Of a DNA stretch of 64,000 nt, positions 47,111 through 57,370 are shown in pieces (within the stretch, counting starts at the first letter, position 1; every line of letters begins with the position of its first letter). Made by a program: the position numbers and the translations under genes. Under the pieces are notes generated by a model. That model made no database searches, was not told the origin of the DNA, and saw nothing but the letters and a program-made list of their open reading frames with translations. Origin of the DNA: Candolleomyces eurysporus (lineage: Eukaryota > Basidiomycota > Agaricomycetes > Agaricales > Psathyrellaceae); NCBI GenBank assembly GCA_027579435.1, contig JANBPK010000934.1, positions 44,784 through 108,783 of the forward strand, read 5' to 3'.

Positions 47111-48047
47111 CGTCTCTTTCAATATTTCTATCCTCCATTTCAAGTACTCATTCTCAAGCATCTTGCTACTTACTTGTTTCCACCAAGGACCTCTCCCTAC
47201 TCGACGACATTCTTTTATATTGATTAATCATTCTAGAGTTGGTTACGTACGTATGTATGCAGCGGGCAGGAAAGTCGGTGGCTATTATATCGTGCGTTCG
47301 AGCTACGTCGTGAATTCTTTGAAGAACAAGAACGAGGACCGCCCTGCCCTGAAATGAGCCATGACAGACTTCGCCTTAATGTCAGTCACTAACCCATAAC
47401 GTTACCATTCGCAAAGCCACAGCCTTGCAGGAACCGAAGATAGTTATATCGATCCATCGAATGCTGAGTTAATTATAAATCAAGATTTATACCTGCCTTC
47501 AAGTTCCCTCATTCAGACGGAGAGAAGTTCCTCAGTCAGTGGGAAACCACAGTCGGCGGTTGAGGCCAGAATTAATAGATTAGATTAGATTGTGGCTGCG
47601 CTATGCCTGCGCCAGGAGTGAATCGGATCGTCCATTCATTTTTATTGCCCTTGAAGCTTGACGCTATGCAAGGTGCTTCTTTCCTAGTTGTCCGAGCCAG
47701 CGTGGGTTTCAATGGCCTCCTGGAGTAATCTAACGCCTATTCCGCAGAAAATTGACCAATAGAGTGTTAATGAAACACCGAGTGCACAAACAGTCAACAT
47801 CCCCTTCCTCTCTCTTTGGATGCGACTCGGACGGGGTATCAAATATATCAAACGTCACAAGGTCCCATCGGGTGACGGAAGGCGGTCTCACGCTCAACAG
47901 CAATCGCGGCATGAATCGCGGCATGTGCATGAAGAAGCGATGAAAGAAACCACCGGGCAATTCCCAACAGGGGAGCGAGGCCAGCCCCTGAGGCTCCCCC
48001 ACCATTTACTTCCCGCTGGTTCTCGTCGACGGTCGCAGGGTTTTTAC
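47111..48047. other. 5' flank of STAND E
   Basis: Tetraspanin-type 3' UTR remnant (to about 47280), then sequence paralogous to the flank of STAND D (AGACGGAGAGAAGTTCC near 47516; GGTCTCACGCTCAACAGCA near 47883). No gene recognised. Confidence 0.5.
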
Positions 48048-50619
48048 ATGGCTGCAAAATTCTTGGCGGGGTCGAGCATCGGGCAGCTCGACCTGACGGT
48101 TTACCACGTTGAAGGGGGTCTCAATCAGCATACTCCACCTGTGGATGCAAAGAGTGAGTCAAAAGCTGTATACTAGCTTCAGTCTGCTTAATAAGTGCAT
48201 CGATCCACTATAGGTCTCTTTGACCTCCTACAGCCCATCACCGACGCGTCCCATACTCGAGATCGGAAGCGATCGCCCCCCNGACTCTGCCTGCCTCCCT
48301 GGAACGCGGGAGCCAGTGGTCAAGTCCATTACTGCATGGGCCTCCAAGAGTGCATTACGCAAGGTCCAGCATCTCCTCTGGGTGTATGGGCTCGCGGGTA
48401 GTGGGAAGTCGTCGATTGCTCAAGAGGTGTCCAAGCGCGTTCATAGAGGAGGCCGGTTGCTGGCCAGCTTTTTCTTTTGCAGAAATGCGGGCCACAGGAG
48501 CACCACAGCACGATTCGCGAACACGTTAGCAAGCCAGCTAGCGAAAGCTATCCCCCAAGCGGCTCAGCTAATTGAGGCTGCTGTCAGAGCGGAACCGGAC
48601 CTGGTGAACACTAGATCAAGCCTGTCGCTCGACACACGACTTCATTCCTTGGTGTACAGTCCTTTCAAGCAAGCAATCCCGCTCATTAAATCCTTCTCCC
48701 ATCCTTATTTAATCGTAATCGACGGCCTGGACGAGTGCGAAGACAAAGACGGCGTCCGGGAATTCCTCACATCAACCTTCAGATTTTTCGACGAAAACCC
48801 ATACATTCCCCTTCGCATTTTTATCACCAGTCGGGTAGAGCAGCATATCCGCCTCCATCTCTCAGATGACCGGGTCCTATTGAGGGACCTTGGAAACGAA
48901 TCCGCGCGAGACGATATCAAGACGTTCTTGGGCATAGTATTCGGGGATGCAATCAAGGCTAGGCCCGTGATTCAGGCGTACATCCGTCAAAACGGTCCTT
49001 GGCCAAAGCCGGAGCACTTCCACGAACTGACGAATCATGTCGGCGGATCTTTCATTTTGGCATCGACACTGGCCAACTTCATATTTCACGGAATCGACTT
49101 CACCGACTCCCATTTAACACCTATGGATCGCCTTCCCCTCGCTGTCAAGCTAGACCCTGGGCTCGACGGCCTTTATGCCCAAACCCTGGCGCGCGCTGAT
49201 GATCGTGCCCGTTTCCGCGACGTTATTTCCACTATCGCACTTCTAGCAGAGCCACTGCCGATCTCTGGTATTGCCGAACTTCTCGAAATCCAGACATATG
49301 AAGTGACGCATGTCCTTGAGGAGTTACAGGCCATCATTCGAGTTCCAGGAACCGACAACGAACCGGTTACCGTCTGTCACACCTCCCTCCGCGACTTTCT
49401 GACAACTGAAGGTCGATCGAGTCGGTTTTTTGCGCCACCTTCGTTTCACGCCCAACTTCTCATTCACGGTCTGAGCTGTGAATTGAGGGTTCGGCGGCGA
49501 ACACCTAACGTTGGACTCGACACCAAAAGATTGACAGCTGCTGTGCAGTACTCGCTTCAGTATTGCGAAACTGTCCATTGGAATTACGGGTGGCCCTTTT
49601 TCAGTTTTAACGACCTCGACAAGTTGGTTCAGCTTCGACGAGAAATGCTCCAACTGCTTCCCGATGATTGCAAGGCATCCGGGCTTCACAATCTTGGCAC
49701 TGCACTTCATTCATTATTTAACCACTCCAACTCCGTTCGTCACATCGAGGAGGCCATTTCGGCACATCGCAAGGCGCTCCACCGTCGTCCACATCCCCAC
49801 CCTGAACGCTACAGCTCTCTTAACAATCTTGGGTGCGCACTCTATTTACTTTTTGAGCACGATCAGTCGGTCTCTCACATTGAGGAGGCCACTTCGGTGC
49901 ATCGAGAAGCGCTTAACCTTCGTCCACATCCCCACCCCGACCGCTGCGAGTTAGCGTACAGTCTCGGATGCGCTCTCTATGAGCTTTTTAACCTCTCCGG
50001 GTCCCTTTCTAGCCTCGAGGAAGCTGTCTTGATGCTGCGCGAGGCACTCAGCCTTCACCCGCATCCGCACCCAGACCGCCACTCGTCACTGTACAATCTT
50101 GCATGCGCACTCAAATCGCTGTTTACCCGAGGCTCCCGCTCCCTTTCCGACCTCAAAGATGCCATTTCACTACATCGAGAGGCACTCAGCCTTCGTCCAC
50201 ATCCCCACCCAGACCGACCCAAGTCACTTTTCCATCTCGCCATAGCTCTCTACCGACACTTAGATTTCGCGGAAGCAGGAACCGCCACCGAGAATCTTGA
50301 CGAAGTCATTTATCTGCTTCGAGAAAACCTGGCGTTAGGCTACACTCAACCCCCGAATCCCTTCCGTTTAGCGGACACCCTTCATTCCCTTTTCAAATGC
50401 CTCCAACGTCGGAATACGGACAACTGGCTGATCGGTGATTTGGAGGAAGCGATTGCGTATGCCCGTGAACTCGTGTTCGAACATTATGGTGTTGGGCATA
50501 AGTATCGTGACAAGGTGCTAGAGAAACTCGCATCGCTGCTCCAGATTCATTTTGATATAACTGGGGATCCGGATGATTTGGACGAGATCGAGGAGCTGGA
50601 TGCGGAAAGGCGACACTGA
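48048..50619 (+). CDS. NACHT-TPR STAND protein E (divergent paralogue)
   Basis: Exon 1 48048-48153 (MAAKFLAGSSIGQLDLTVYH), a 60-bp intron 48154-48213, exon 2 48214-50619. Dropping the n at 48282 gives 2511 nt, 836 residues. The NACHT domain is more diverged than in A-D and F: Walker A is GLAGSGKSSIAQ, Walker B VIDGLDECEDKDG, and TRSSLSLDTRLHSLVYSPFK replaces the usual segment. About six TPR units follow; only four keep the H-P-H-P signature and the spacing of two is longer. The C-terminus is DDLDEIEELDAERRH. The decayed STAND at 3.5-4.2 kb resembles this copy (DTRLRHLVYDPFK). Its 5' flank matches that of STAND D although the coding region does not, suggesting recombination. Confidence 0.88.
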
Positions 50620-50963
50620 GGTTTTTTTNATTTGGCTATTCGCTGGTTTCTGTGCTCATGTGTCTTTGTTTGGGTCTCTTGTACATCTCCCGCCGTGTAT
50701 TAAATAATGAATCCGGCCAAAGAGCCAAAAAAAAATTGGGAGTCTTGGGTATTAATTTGAGTCAGGGAAAGGGGTCGAACAGTAGGCGCTCAGGCGCCTA
50801 TATAAGGTTTGACTTATAAGGAAGGAAGCTCTCAGGACGTCCACAGCATCACCATGCGGAGGCCATGTGTCCAATTCATAGCTGGGACAACGAGGCCTAC
50901 TCTTCCCAGTCCCACTAACAGCTCCCTAAGTCTTCTCGCAGAAAGGACTCGATATACTTGGCC
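50620..50963. other. STAND E-F intergenic region with dyad and TATA
   Basis: Only 344 bp between the STAND E stop and the STAND F start. An n lies at 50630 beside a T run. The second half is the likely STAND F promoter. There is no tetraspanin remnant here, unlike in front of C, D and E. Confidence 0.5.
50783..50807 (+). promoter_or_regulatory. TATA box with adjacent dyad, STAND F promoter
   Basis: TAGGCGC-TCAG-GCGCCTA (50783-50800) is a perfect dyad with 7-bp arms that runs directly into TATATAAGG (50799-50807), about 160 bp before the ATG at 50964. The dyad could bind a dimeric regulator; this is inference. Confidence 0.45.
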
Positions 50964-53399
50964 ATGGCCCCGAGATTCTTCGAGGGATCGAGTATTGGTC
51001 AGGTCCACCTGAGGGTCGTCAATGTCGAAGGCGGCCTTCATCAACACGGTCTACCGATAGAAGAAAGGGGTGAGTGCAAAGTGTACTCTGTAGGCAGTGT
51101 TGGATACCAGCTTCGTGATGCTAATCGTGTCGCTATAGTTCTTTGTGAGCTCCTCCAGCCCATCACGGACGCATCTCATACTCGAGATCGGAAGCGATCG
51201 CCCCCCGACTCTGCATGCCTGCCTGGGACGAGAAAAGGAGTGATCAGATGGATCGTTGCTTGGTCCTCCAGAAGCGTGGTGCTCAGAAGACGACATGTCC
51301 TGTGGATGTACGGCACCGCCGGCTGCGGCAAGTCCGCAATCGCCCAAGAGGTATCCGAGCAAGTGCAGGGAGGAGGTCGTTTACTCGCCACCTTCTTCTT
51401 CTGCCGAAATGCAGGCGACAGGAGCAAAATCGGGCGACTTCCAAACACACTCGCAAGCCAGATGGCGACAGCCCTGCCAGAGACGGCGCCTCTCATCGAG
51501 GCTGCGGTGAAGGCTGAGCCGGAGCTGCTTCAGGTCGAGTCCTGTTTCTCGTTCAGCGCTCGACTGCAGCGGTTAGTTTACGAGCCTTTCAAGGTAGCCG
51601 CAGCCCAAGCCTCCGTTTCCACAAGCCTTCTATCTGAGCCTTATCTCATCATCATCGACGGTCTCGATGAATGCGACGATAAAGAAGCCGTTCGAGAGTT
51701 CATCACTGCCACACTCAAGTTCTTTCATCGAAATCCCTCCGTCCCTCTTCGAATCTTCATCACCAGCCGGGTCGAGCAGCACATCCACTCCCTTCTCGCT
51801 GCAGATGGTGGAGTTCGTCTAAAAGATCTTTCTGATCATTGTACCAGAGAGGACATCGAAACATTCATGCGCACAGTATTCGATGCAGAAACGAAGACGA
51901 ACCCAATCATTCAGGCTCACATACAGCAGAATGGGTCGTGGCCACACAAGGATGACGCCAAAAAACTCGTGGATCGCATCGGCGGATCGTTTGTTTTCGC
52001 CTCGACTCTATTCAAACTCATATTTCAACAACCCACCTCCCCAGACGACCACTCTACTCCACTGTCCCGTCTTCCCCTTGCTCTCAATATTGAGCCAGGG
52101 CTGGATGGCCTCTACTCTCAGACCCTCGCACGTTCCGAACACCTCCCCCATTTTCCAGAGATCATTTCGACTCTTGCGCTTCTCGCAAAGCCACTCCCCA
52201 TTTCCGGCGTAGCGGAGCTTCTTGACATACAAGCCTCCGCGGTCGCCCATGTTCTACTAGACTTGCAGGCTATTGTCCAAGTTCCAGGCACCGACGATGC
52301 ACCAATCACCTTCTATCATACGTCCCTTCGCGACTTTCTTACCACTGAAAGTCGGTCAGGACGGTTCTTCGTGCCCCTCTCATTTCACGCTCGACTTCTC
52401 ATTGGTTGTCTGAGCTGTGAATTGAGGGCTCGTCGACAAGCGCCCAGGTCTCTCGGATTCTATCTCAGACAGCAGACGGCTGTTGTACGGTATTCTCTGT
52501 ATTATGGTAATCGCACTCATTGGAATCGCGGCAACGCCATGTTCACTCGCAATGATCTGGAGACTTTAATCCAGCTCCGACGGGAAGCGGTTGAGCTGCT
52601 TCCAATCGGTTTCAAGTCAGCCGAATTCAACAGGCTTGGCCTCGCACTCGGCTCGCTATTTGCCCATGACCGGTCCACCTCCACCATTGAGGAAGCAATT
52701 TCGATACATCGCAAGGTTCTCAGATCTCGTCCATATCTGCACCCAGATCGCTCCTTTTCCCTGGGCAATCTTGGAAATGCACTCCAATCGCTCTTCGAAC
52801 ACGATCAGTGTATCTCTCACATCGAGGAGGCGATTTCAATGCACCGCGAGGCTCTCAGCCTTCGTCCACATCCCCACCCATATCGCCACATTTCTCTGAA
52901 CAATCTTGGAAATGCACTCCAATCGCTCTTTGAACACGATCAGTGTGTCTCTCACATCGAGGAGGCGATTTCAATGCACCGCGAGGCTCTCAGCCTTCGT
53001 CCACATCCCCACCCATATCGCCACAGTTCACTCGCAAGTCTCTCCGCCGCACTCTACTATCGCTTCAACGAACTAGGATCTATTGAAGACCTTGACGAGG
53101 CCATTTCCCGGCGCCGAGAAGCCCTTGAAGCCCCACATCGCTCGCGGGCCGGCACACTTTCAGCCCTTGCTCGGTACCTCTACACTCGCTATCACAAGGC
53201 TCAGTCGATTGTTGACTTGGAGGAGGCCATTTCGCTCTTCCGTGAGCTCCTCGTCGAACATTACCTTCACGGACACGATGATCGGGATCGGACGTTGGGC
53301 GAGCTGCGATCTTTACTGCAGCTGCGTTTCAAGGTGACTGGGAACCAGAGAGATTCGGACGAGATTGAGCAGTTGGGGGTCGAAGAGGGGGCGAAATGA
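50964..53399 (+). CDS. NACHT-TPR STAND protein F
   Basis: Exon 1 50964-51069 (MAPRFFEGSSIGQVHLRVVN), a 69-bp intron 51070-51138, exon 2 51139-53399; 2367 nt, 788 residues, no n and no frame break. The NACHT domain contains GTAGCGKSAIAQ and YLIIIDGLDECDDK; FITSRVEQHIHS and FYHTSLRDFLT follow. The TPR array is the shortest, about five units, and includes a near-identical tandem pair of 135 bp (52766-52900 and 52901-53035). The 69-nt intron has no in-frame stop, so retention would add 23 residues without breaking the frame. It is followed by the conserved block and intact ALDH. This is the cleanest complete copy on the plus strand. Confidence 0.93.
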   Translation: MAPRFFEGSSIGQVHLRVVNVEGGLHQHGLPIEERGECKVYSVGSVGYQLRDANRVAIVLCELLQPITDASHTRDRKRSPPDSACLPGTRKGVIRWIVAWSSRSVVLRRRHVLWMYGTAGCGKSAIAQEVSEQVQGGGRLLATFFFCRNAGDRSKIGRLPNTLASQMATALPETAPLIEAAVKAEPELLQVESCFSFSARLQRLVYEPFKVAAAQASVSTSLLSEPYLIIIDGLDECDDKEAVREFITATLKFFHRNPSVPLRIFITSRVEQHIHSLLAADGGVRLKDLSDHCTREDIETFMRTVFDAETKTNPIIQAHIQQNGSWPHKDDAKKLVDRIGGSFVFASTLFKLIFQQPTSPDDHSTPLSRLPLALNIEPGLDGLYSQTLARSEHLPHFPEIISTLALLAKPLPISGVAELLDIQASAVAHVLLDLQAIVQVPGTDDAPITFYHTSLRDFLTTESRSGRFFVPLSFHARLLIGCLSCELRARRQAPRSLGFYLRQQTAVVRYSLYYGNRTHWNRGNAMFTRNDLETLIQLRREAVELLPIGFKSAEFNRLGLALGSLFAHDRSTSTIEEAISIHRKVLRSRPYLHPDRSFSLGNLGNALQSLFEHDQCISHIEEAISMHREALSLRPHPHPYRHISLNNLGNALQSLFEHDQCVSHIEEAISMHREALSLRPHPHPYRHSSLASLSAALYYRFNELGSIEDLDEAISRRREALEAPHRSRAGTLSALARYLYTRYHKAQSIVDLEEAISLFRELLVEHYLHGHDDRDRTLGELRSLLQLRFKVTGNQRDSDEIEQLGVEEGAK
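52766..53035 (+). repeat. Near-identical tandem TPR units in STAND F
   Basis: Two adjacent 135-bp units (45 codons) differing at only a few positions, for example TGTATCTC versus TGTGTCTC. This indicates very recent unit duplication or gene conversion inside the repeat array. Confidence 0.9.
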
Positions 53400-53807
53400 G
53401 GTTCGTCTCTGTGTCTATCTATCTGTTCTTTTCAACGCTAATCTTTATCTCATATCCAGTCCCTAGAAGTGGATGCGCTACCCNTTTTTTCTCGGTTCTC
53501 CTTTTATGGACGACATCCTGTACCATTATATAGTTGTATATTTGCTGCACGGCTCACCTTGATGAGTAGTATTTGTACCATTGCTCGTGTTATCCTCTTC
53601 TCCGCCTTGTGTAGTCTGCAGTCGATAGTGTATTCTCGATGCTTCCAAGGTGATAGAGGAGAAGAGAGAGAGAGAGAGAGAGAGAGATAAAGTCGGGACG
53701 GAAACAAGACAAGACGAAGCTTTCCTGACAATGGTCCGGTATGGATAACTCCCTTCCGAAGCTACCTATGGATAATTTCCTTCCGAAGCTACCGGCTATA
53801 CGGAAGC

Positions 53808-53850
53808 GAACAGGGGCTTACCTGCTTGTTTGGGAGGCCATCAATGATGA
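53808..53850 (+). repeat. Conserved block downstream of STAND F
   Basis: Plus-strand copy of the shared block (core CAGGGGCTTACCTGCT and ATCAATGATGA), 140 bp before the intact ALDH start. This is the only copy still followed by a working ALDH, so the block may belong to its promoter. Confidence 0.75.
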
Positions 53851-53933
53851 AATGGGCGGACAGATGTCCGGTGATGTTGGCCATCTGAGCTCTTTCGTTT
53901 CAGATTCACAAGCCTCTCATCTCTATATAAGCC

Positions 53934-53940
53934 CCACATT
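53934..53940 (+). promoter_or_regulatory. TATA box of ALDH
   Basis: TATATAA 51 bp upstream of the ATG at 53991, within a stretch also recognisable upstream of the ALDH relics. Confidence 0.55.
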
Positions 53941-53990
53941 CCAGCGCCGGCCACGACTGGAGGAAGCACCCTCATTTCTGTTACTACAAC

Positions 53991-56325
53991 ATGGCTGAAC
54001 TCGCATATACACCCGTCGACGAGATTCCAAAGGTGAAGGCATACGTCGTCGTTGCTGCAGAGCGCAGAACTGATCATTCCCTTCGGCGTCTAGATTCATG
54101 CCGAGCTTCGAGCTGGCTTCAACAGCGGAAAGCTCAAGTCTATCGAGTACCGAAAGTACCAGCTTCTTCAGCTGGCATACCTGGTGCAGGAGAACGCCGA
54201 CAGGATTGAGAAAGCGTTGCATTCCGATTTAGGGAGGCCAGCTATCGAGAGTCGATTGTGCGTTTGCCCGTTTCCCGTCTATTGGCCCTTTTTGTCTGAC
54301 AGAACAGCGGAAATACTCAGCATCGAAATCAATACTACCATTGGAGATGCGTTGACCGCCTACGAGAACGTCGAGAAATGGGCAAAACCCGAGAAGCCAC
54401 CCTTCCACCTCAACTGGACCCTTATGAAACCAACGATTTACAAGGAAGCCAAGGGCGTCGTTGTCATTATAAGCCCGTTCAACTATCCAGTTTGGTTGAC
54501 GCTCGGTATTTTGGTGCGTTTCTGTACGCTTCAGCGCAATTTAGGCCCATGACCGAACGCGACATTCCAGGCTGGTTCAATCGCGGCCGGTAACTGCACT
54601 GTGCTGAAACCGGCAGAGTCTACGCCGGCAACTAGCTCGCTTTTTGCGGAGCTTGTGCCCAAGTACCTCGACAACGATTTGGTGCGAGTCATCAATGGTG
54701 CTGTGCCAGAGACCACGAAGGTGTGTTCGACATGCTCACTCTCACGCAAACCATTCGAAGCTGATCGTACGTACATTCATCACCCACTCCTCATGCTATC
54801 TATTAGATCCTTGAGCTTCCTTGGGACCACAGTACGTATCTGTTCCTCCTATCGGACGTCTTCACAGGTGATTGACATTCATCTATCACTCAGTCCTCTA
54901 TACCGGGAGCGGACGTGTCGCCAAAATAGTCTCCGCTGCTGCTGCCAAGCACCTCACACCCGTCACCCTCGAACTCGGTGGAAAGAGCCCAGTCATCATC
55001 GACCCCAACTGCGACCTCGAGAGTGCCGCCAGTCGGATCCTCTGGGGAAAAGTCGTCAACGCAGGCCAGACTTGCGTTGCACCTGATTACATCCTCGTTC
55101 CCCGATCCTTCCAAGACACTTTTGTTGATGCGCTGAAAAAGAAGTATCAAGAGTTCTATCCCGGAGCGGAGGGNCCCAAGAAGGACGACGCATACGCGAG
55201 GATCGTGACCAAGCAGGCATGGGGCAGGATCAAGGGGCTGCTAGATGGGACGAAGGGAACTGTCGTGATTGGAGGTGAGGTGGATGAGCAGGGCAAGTAC
55301 ATCGCGCCCACGATTGTCAAGGACGTACCGGGGGATGATAGCTTGATGTCCGAGTGCGTGTTCCATGCTGCACCCCCGCTCTGCTTGCTCTCATGATGCT
55401 GATTATGTCGCGTTTGGCAGGGAAATCTTCGGCCCATTGCTTCCCATCGTCCCGGTTGAAGATATCGATGAGGCTATTCGCTACGTGAACGCACAGTATG
55501 TTCGGTTCTCCTGTGTTCATCGGTTCTGAGCCTTACGTTTGAACTTCCAGTGACCACCCTCTGGCGCTCTATGTCTTCACCAAGGACGACGCCGTCAAGA
55601 AGAAGGGTACGTTATCCTCCAACCCTTTGTCGTGCTCGTTGTATTGACACCTGATCTCCTTTGCAGTCTTGACCAGCACTCAGAGCGGAGCCTTCTCTGC
55701 GGGTGAAGTTCTCATCCATCCCGGTGGTGAGTACCTATCGTATCTTGGATCATCGCGAATGGATGGTCAACTGATGTTTTCTCTCTTTCAGTTGAAGGTC
55801 TGCCGTTCGGTGGCATTGGGCCCAGTGGTTGTGAGTATTATTCTTTGCAGTGAAGTATAGTCGGCTTGAACAGTATAACTGATGCTTGCTTTCCTCTCTT
55901 TAGCTGGATACCACACTGGAAAGTACACGTTCGATACGTTCACGCATTTCAGGGCGGCGTTGGATTCGCCTAGCTGGTACGTCTTTTCCTTTTGCATCTC
56001 TTGTGCATTCGGTAATGATTTGGACTGTCGTTTTAGGCTCGACAAGATCCTCGGTTTCAGGTACCCACCGTACTCTGTACGTTCTCATCTCTCACATCTT
56101 CTCCTTTCTCTAATCTCTGAGTGACTCACTTGTTCGCTTTGCTCGTATATACAGGACAAGAAACTGAAAGCAACCGACCGCTTCAAGCGTAAACTTCCTG
56201 CCAAACCTACTGGACCACCCACTTCCCTCACCACCACCTCGTCGTGGAGAAAATGGTGGGTTTTCGCTCTGGCCATCGCTATCGCTGCTGGGTTGACGAA
56301 GAGAAGAGCGGGGTTGGCCAATTGA
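53991..56325 (+). CDS. Aldehyde dehydrogenase, membrane-anchored (fatty-aldehyde type)
   Basis: Thirteen exons: 53991-54032, 54094-54257, 54303-54513, 54571-54720, 54807-54831, 54894-55353, 55421-55495, 55551-55606, 55667-55726, 55792-55830, 55904-55976, 56037-56076 and 56155-56325; 1566 nt, 521 residues. Key motifs: cofactor-fold [12 protein letters not shown], catalytic glutamate in TLELGGKSP, catalytic cysteine in [11 protein letters not shown], then [12 protein letters not shown] and [11 protein letters not shown]. The C-terminus has a hydrophobic helix ([14 protein letters not shown]) followed by KRRAG, a tail anchor as in class-3 fatty aldehyde dehydrogenases (yeast Hfd1, mammalian ALDH3A2). 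It should oxidise medium- or long-chain aldehydes with NAD(P)+ at a membrane. The n at 55173 behaves as a true base. It ends the STAND module and is the only intact copy. Confidence 0.93.
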
Positions 56326-56689
56326 GGTGATGAGGCGGCGTACTCCTGGTTTTCATTTGGCTTTTGCTTTCGTAGGTGGACGGAAGTCATGTTAGAGTTG
56401 TCACTTCCGAGAGCTCGGAGTTGGTGGGCCAAGGAGGCTTGGAAGGGTTTGCGTATTGTATGCGACAGTCGGTTTTGTTCAAAACGTGTGCTTGGTTCCT
56501 TAGTTTTGGTGCTTCTTATCGTAATCGTTTGTTCATTTGTATGTATGTATGGATCTACATATTGGCATGTACTGATTCCTTCTCCTCGTTTTTGGGAATT
56601 TTATGTTGCTTCTCTGTTTGGATCATCGCCCATTATTAATATTTTACGGGATGAGCGGAGGTCTGATACGAAGTCGACGTTGATCAGAA
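56326..56689. other. 3' flank of ALDH
   Basis: T- and G-rich 3' untranslated sequence with short open frames only; nothing recognised. Confidence 0.5.
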
Positions 56690-57370
56690 GCCGCCCACTA
56701 TCTTGGATTGCCTACGAGGATTGCCTACGAACCGTAGAGAGCGGATCCTGGGCAATATAGGTCTGTGGGACATGCGTTGGGATGCTGGGTACCATCGCTG
56801 GTCGGAGGGGTAGGGCGGTATTCTCCTGTCGCAATCTTGGTCGACGTCAGGTAGAGCGTCGTAGCGAATACGAAACGCCATGGACTGGTGGGAGGACTGC
56901 TATGCCTGATACTACAGACGTGATTGAGTAAAGGTTCCGCTTTGTGAAAGTATAGAAGACACTCACGATTGTTATCCATCTAGATCGCTATACGGTCCAC
57001 CTCCGTCTTGATGATCTGCAACATGTCCATCCCGATGACCGCCCACGTTGATACATGTGTCGTTCCCGAGAACGTTACCACCCTAAGCAGAATATCCGCG
57101 TTGAGCTAACAAGCACGGACAGCAATGGGATGGACGGAGCCACTGCGCAGAATGCGTTAGTCATGACGTTCGATGGCTGCTGCAGGTTGCTTGACATGAC
57201 CCATTCTGAATCGAAAACCGGTCAAAAGAGAGCGCGCCGGGAAGCGATCAACGAGAACACACCTGCACCTGAGCCCACAACTGGGTAGCCGTTGACCTGG
57301 GTCGGATTGTTCTCGACCTTGTCAATGAAGTATATGGCGTCCGAGTTCCCAAGGAAGAACTATAGGGTTG
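56690..57370 (-). pseudogene. Glyoxal oxidase-like (copper radical oxidase) fragment
   Basis: On the minus strand, going down from 57360: FFLGNSDAIYFIDKVENNPTQ, then VNGYPVVGS, then SSNLQQPSNVMTNAFCAG (after an intron-like gap), GGNVLGNDTCINVGG, GGGPYSDLDG and, near 56800-56860, a QRWYPASQR piece. These match in order the N-terminal half of fungal glyoxal oxidases (DKVENNPTQ, TNTFCAGG, GGGPY, ARWYPS). The pieces lie in different frames, with stops between them, and the C-terminal copper-ligand part is missing, so it is a truncated pseudogene. The parent would oxidise aldehydes to acids with H2O2 production in lignocellulose decay. It neighbours a GMC oxidoreductase on the other strand. Confidence 0.65.

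Larger units (their letters stand above)
53400..53990. other. STAND F 3' region and ALDH promoter
   Basis: Holds an n at 53484, a GA microsatellite (about 53663-53687), a doubled GGATAA(C/T)TTCCTTCCGAAGCTACC-type short direct repeat near 53741-53793, the conserved post-STAND block and the ALDH TATA box. Confidence 0.6.

Noticed and set aside
48220..48240. Alternative STAND start within exon 2
   Set aside because: The conserved first exon and intron are present in all six paralogues; internal methionines or alternative codons would discard them.
53663..53687. GA repeat as a regulatory GAGA element
   Set aside because: Simple microsatellite; another GA run at 63899 has no gene context, so no functional claim is made.
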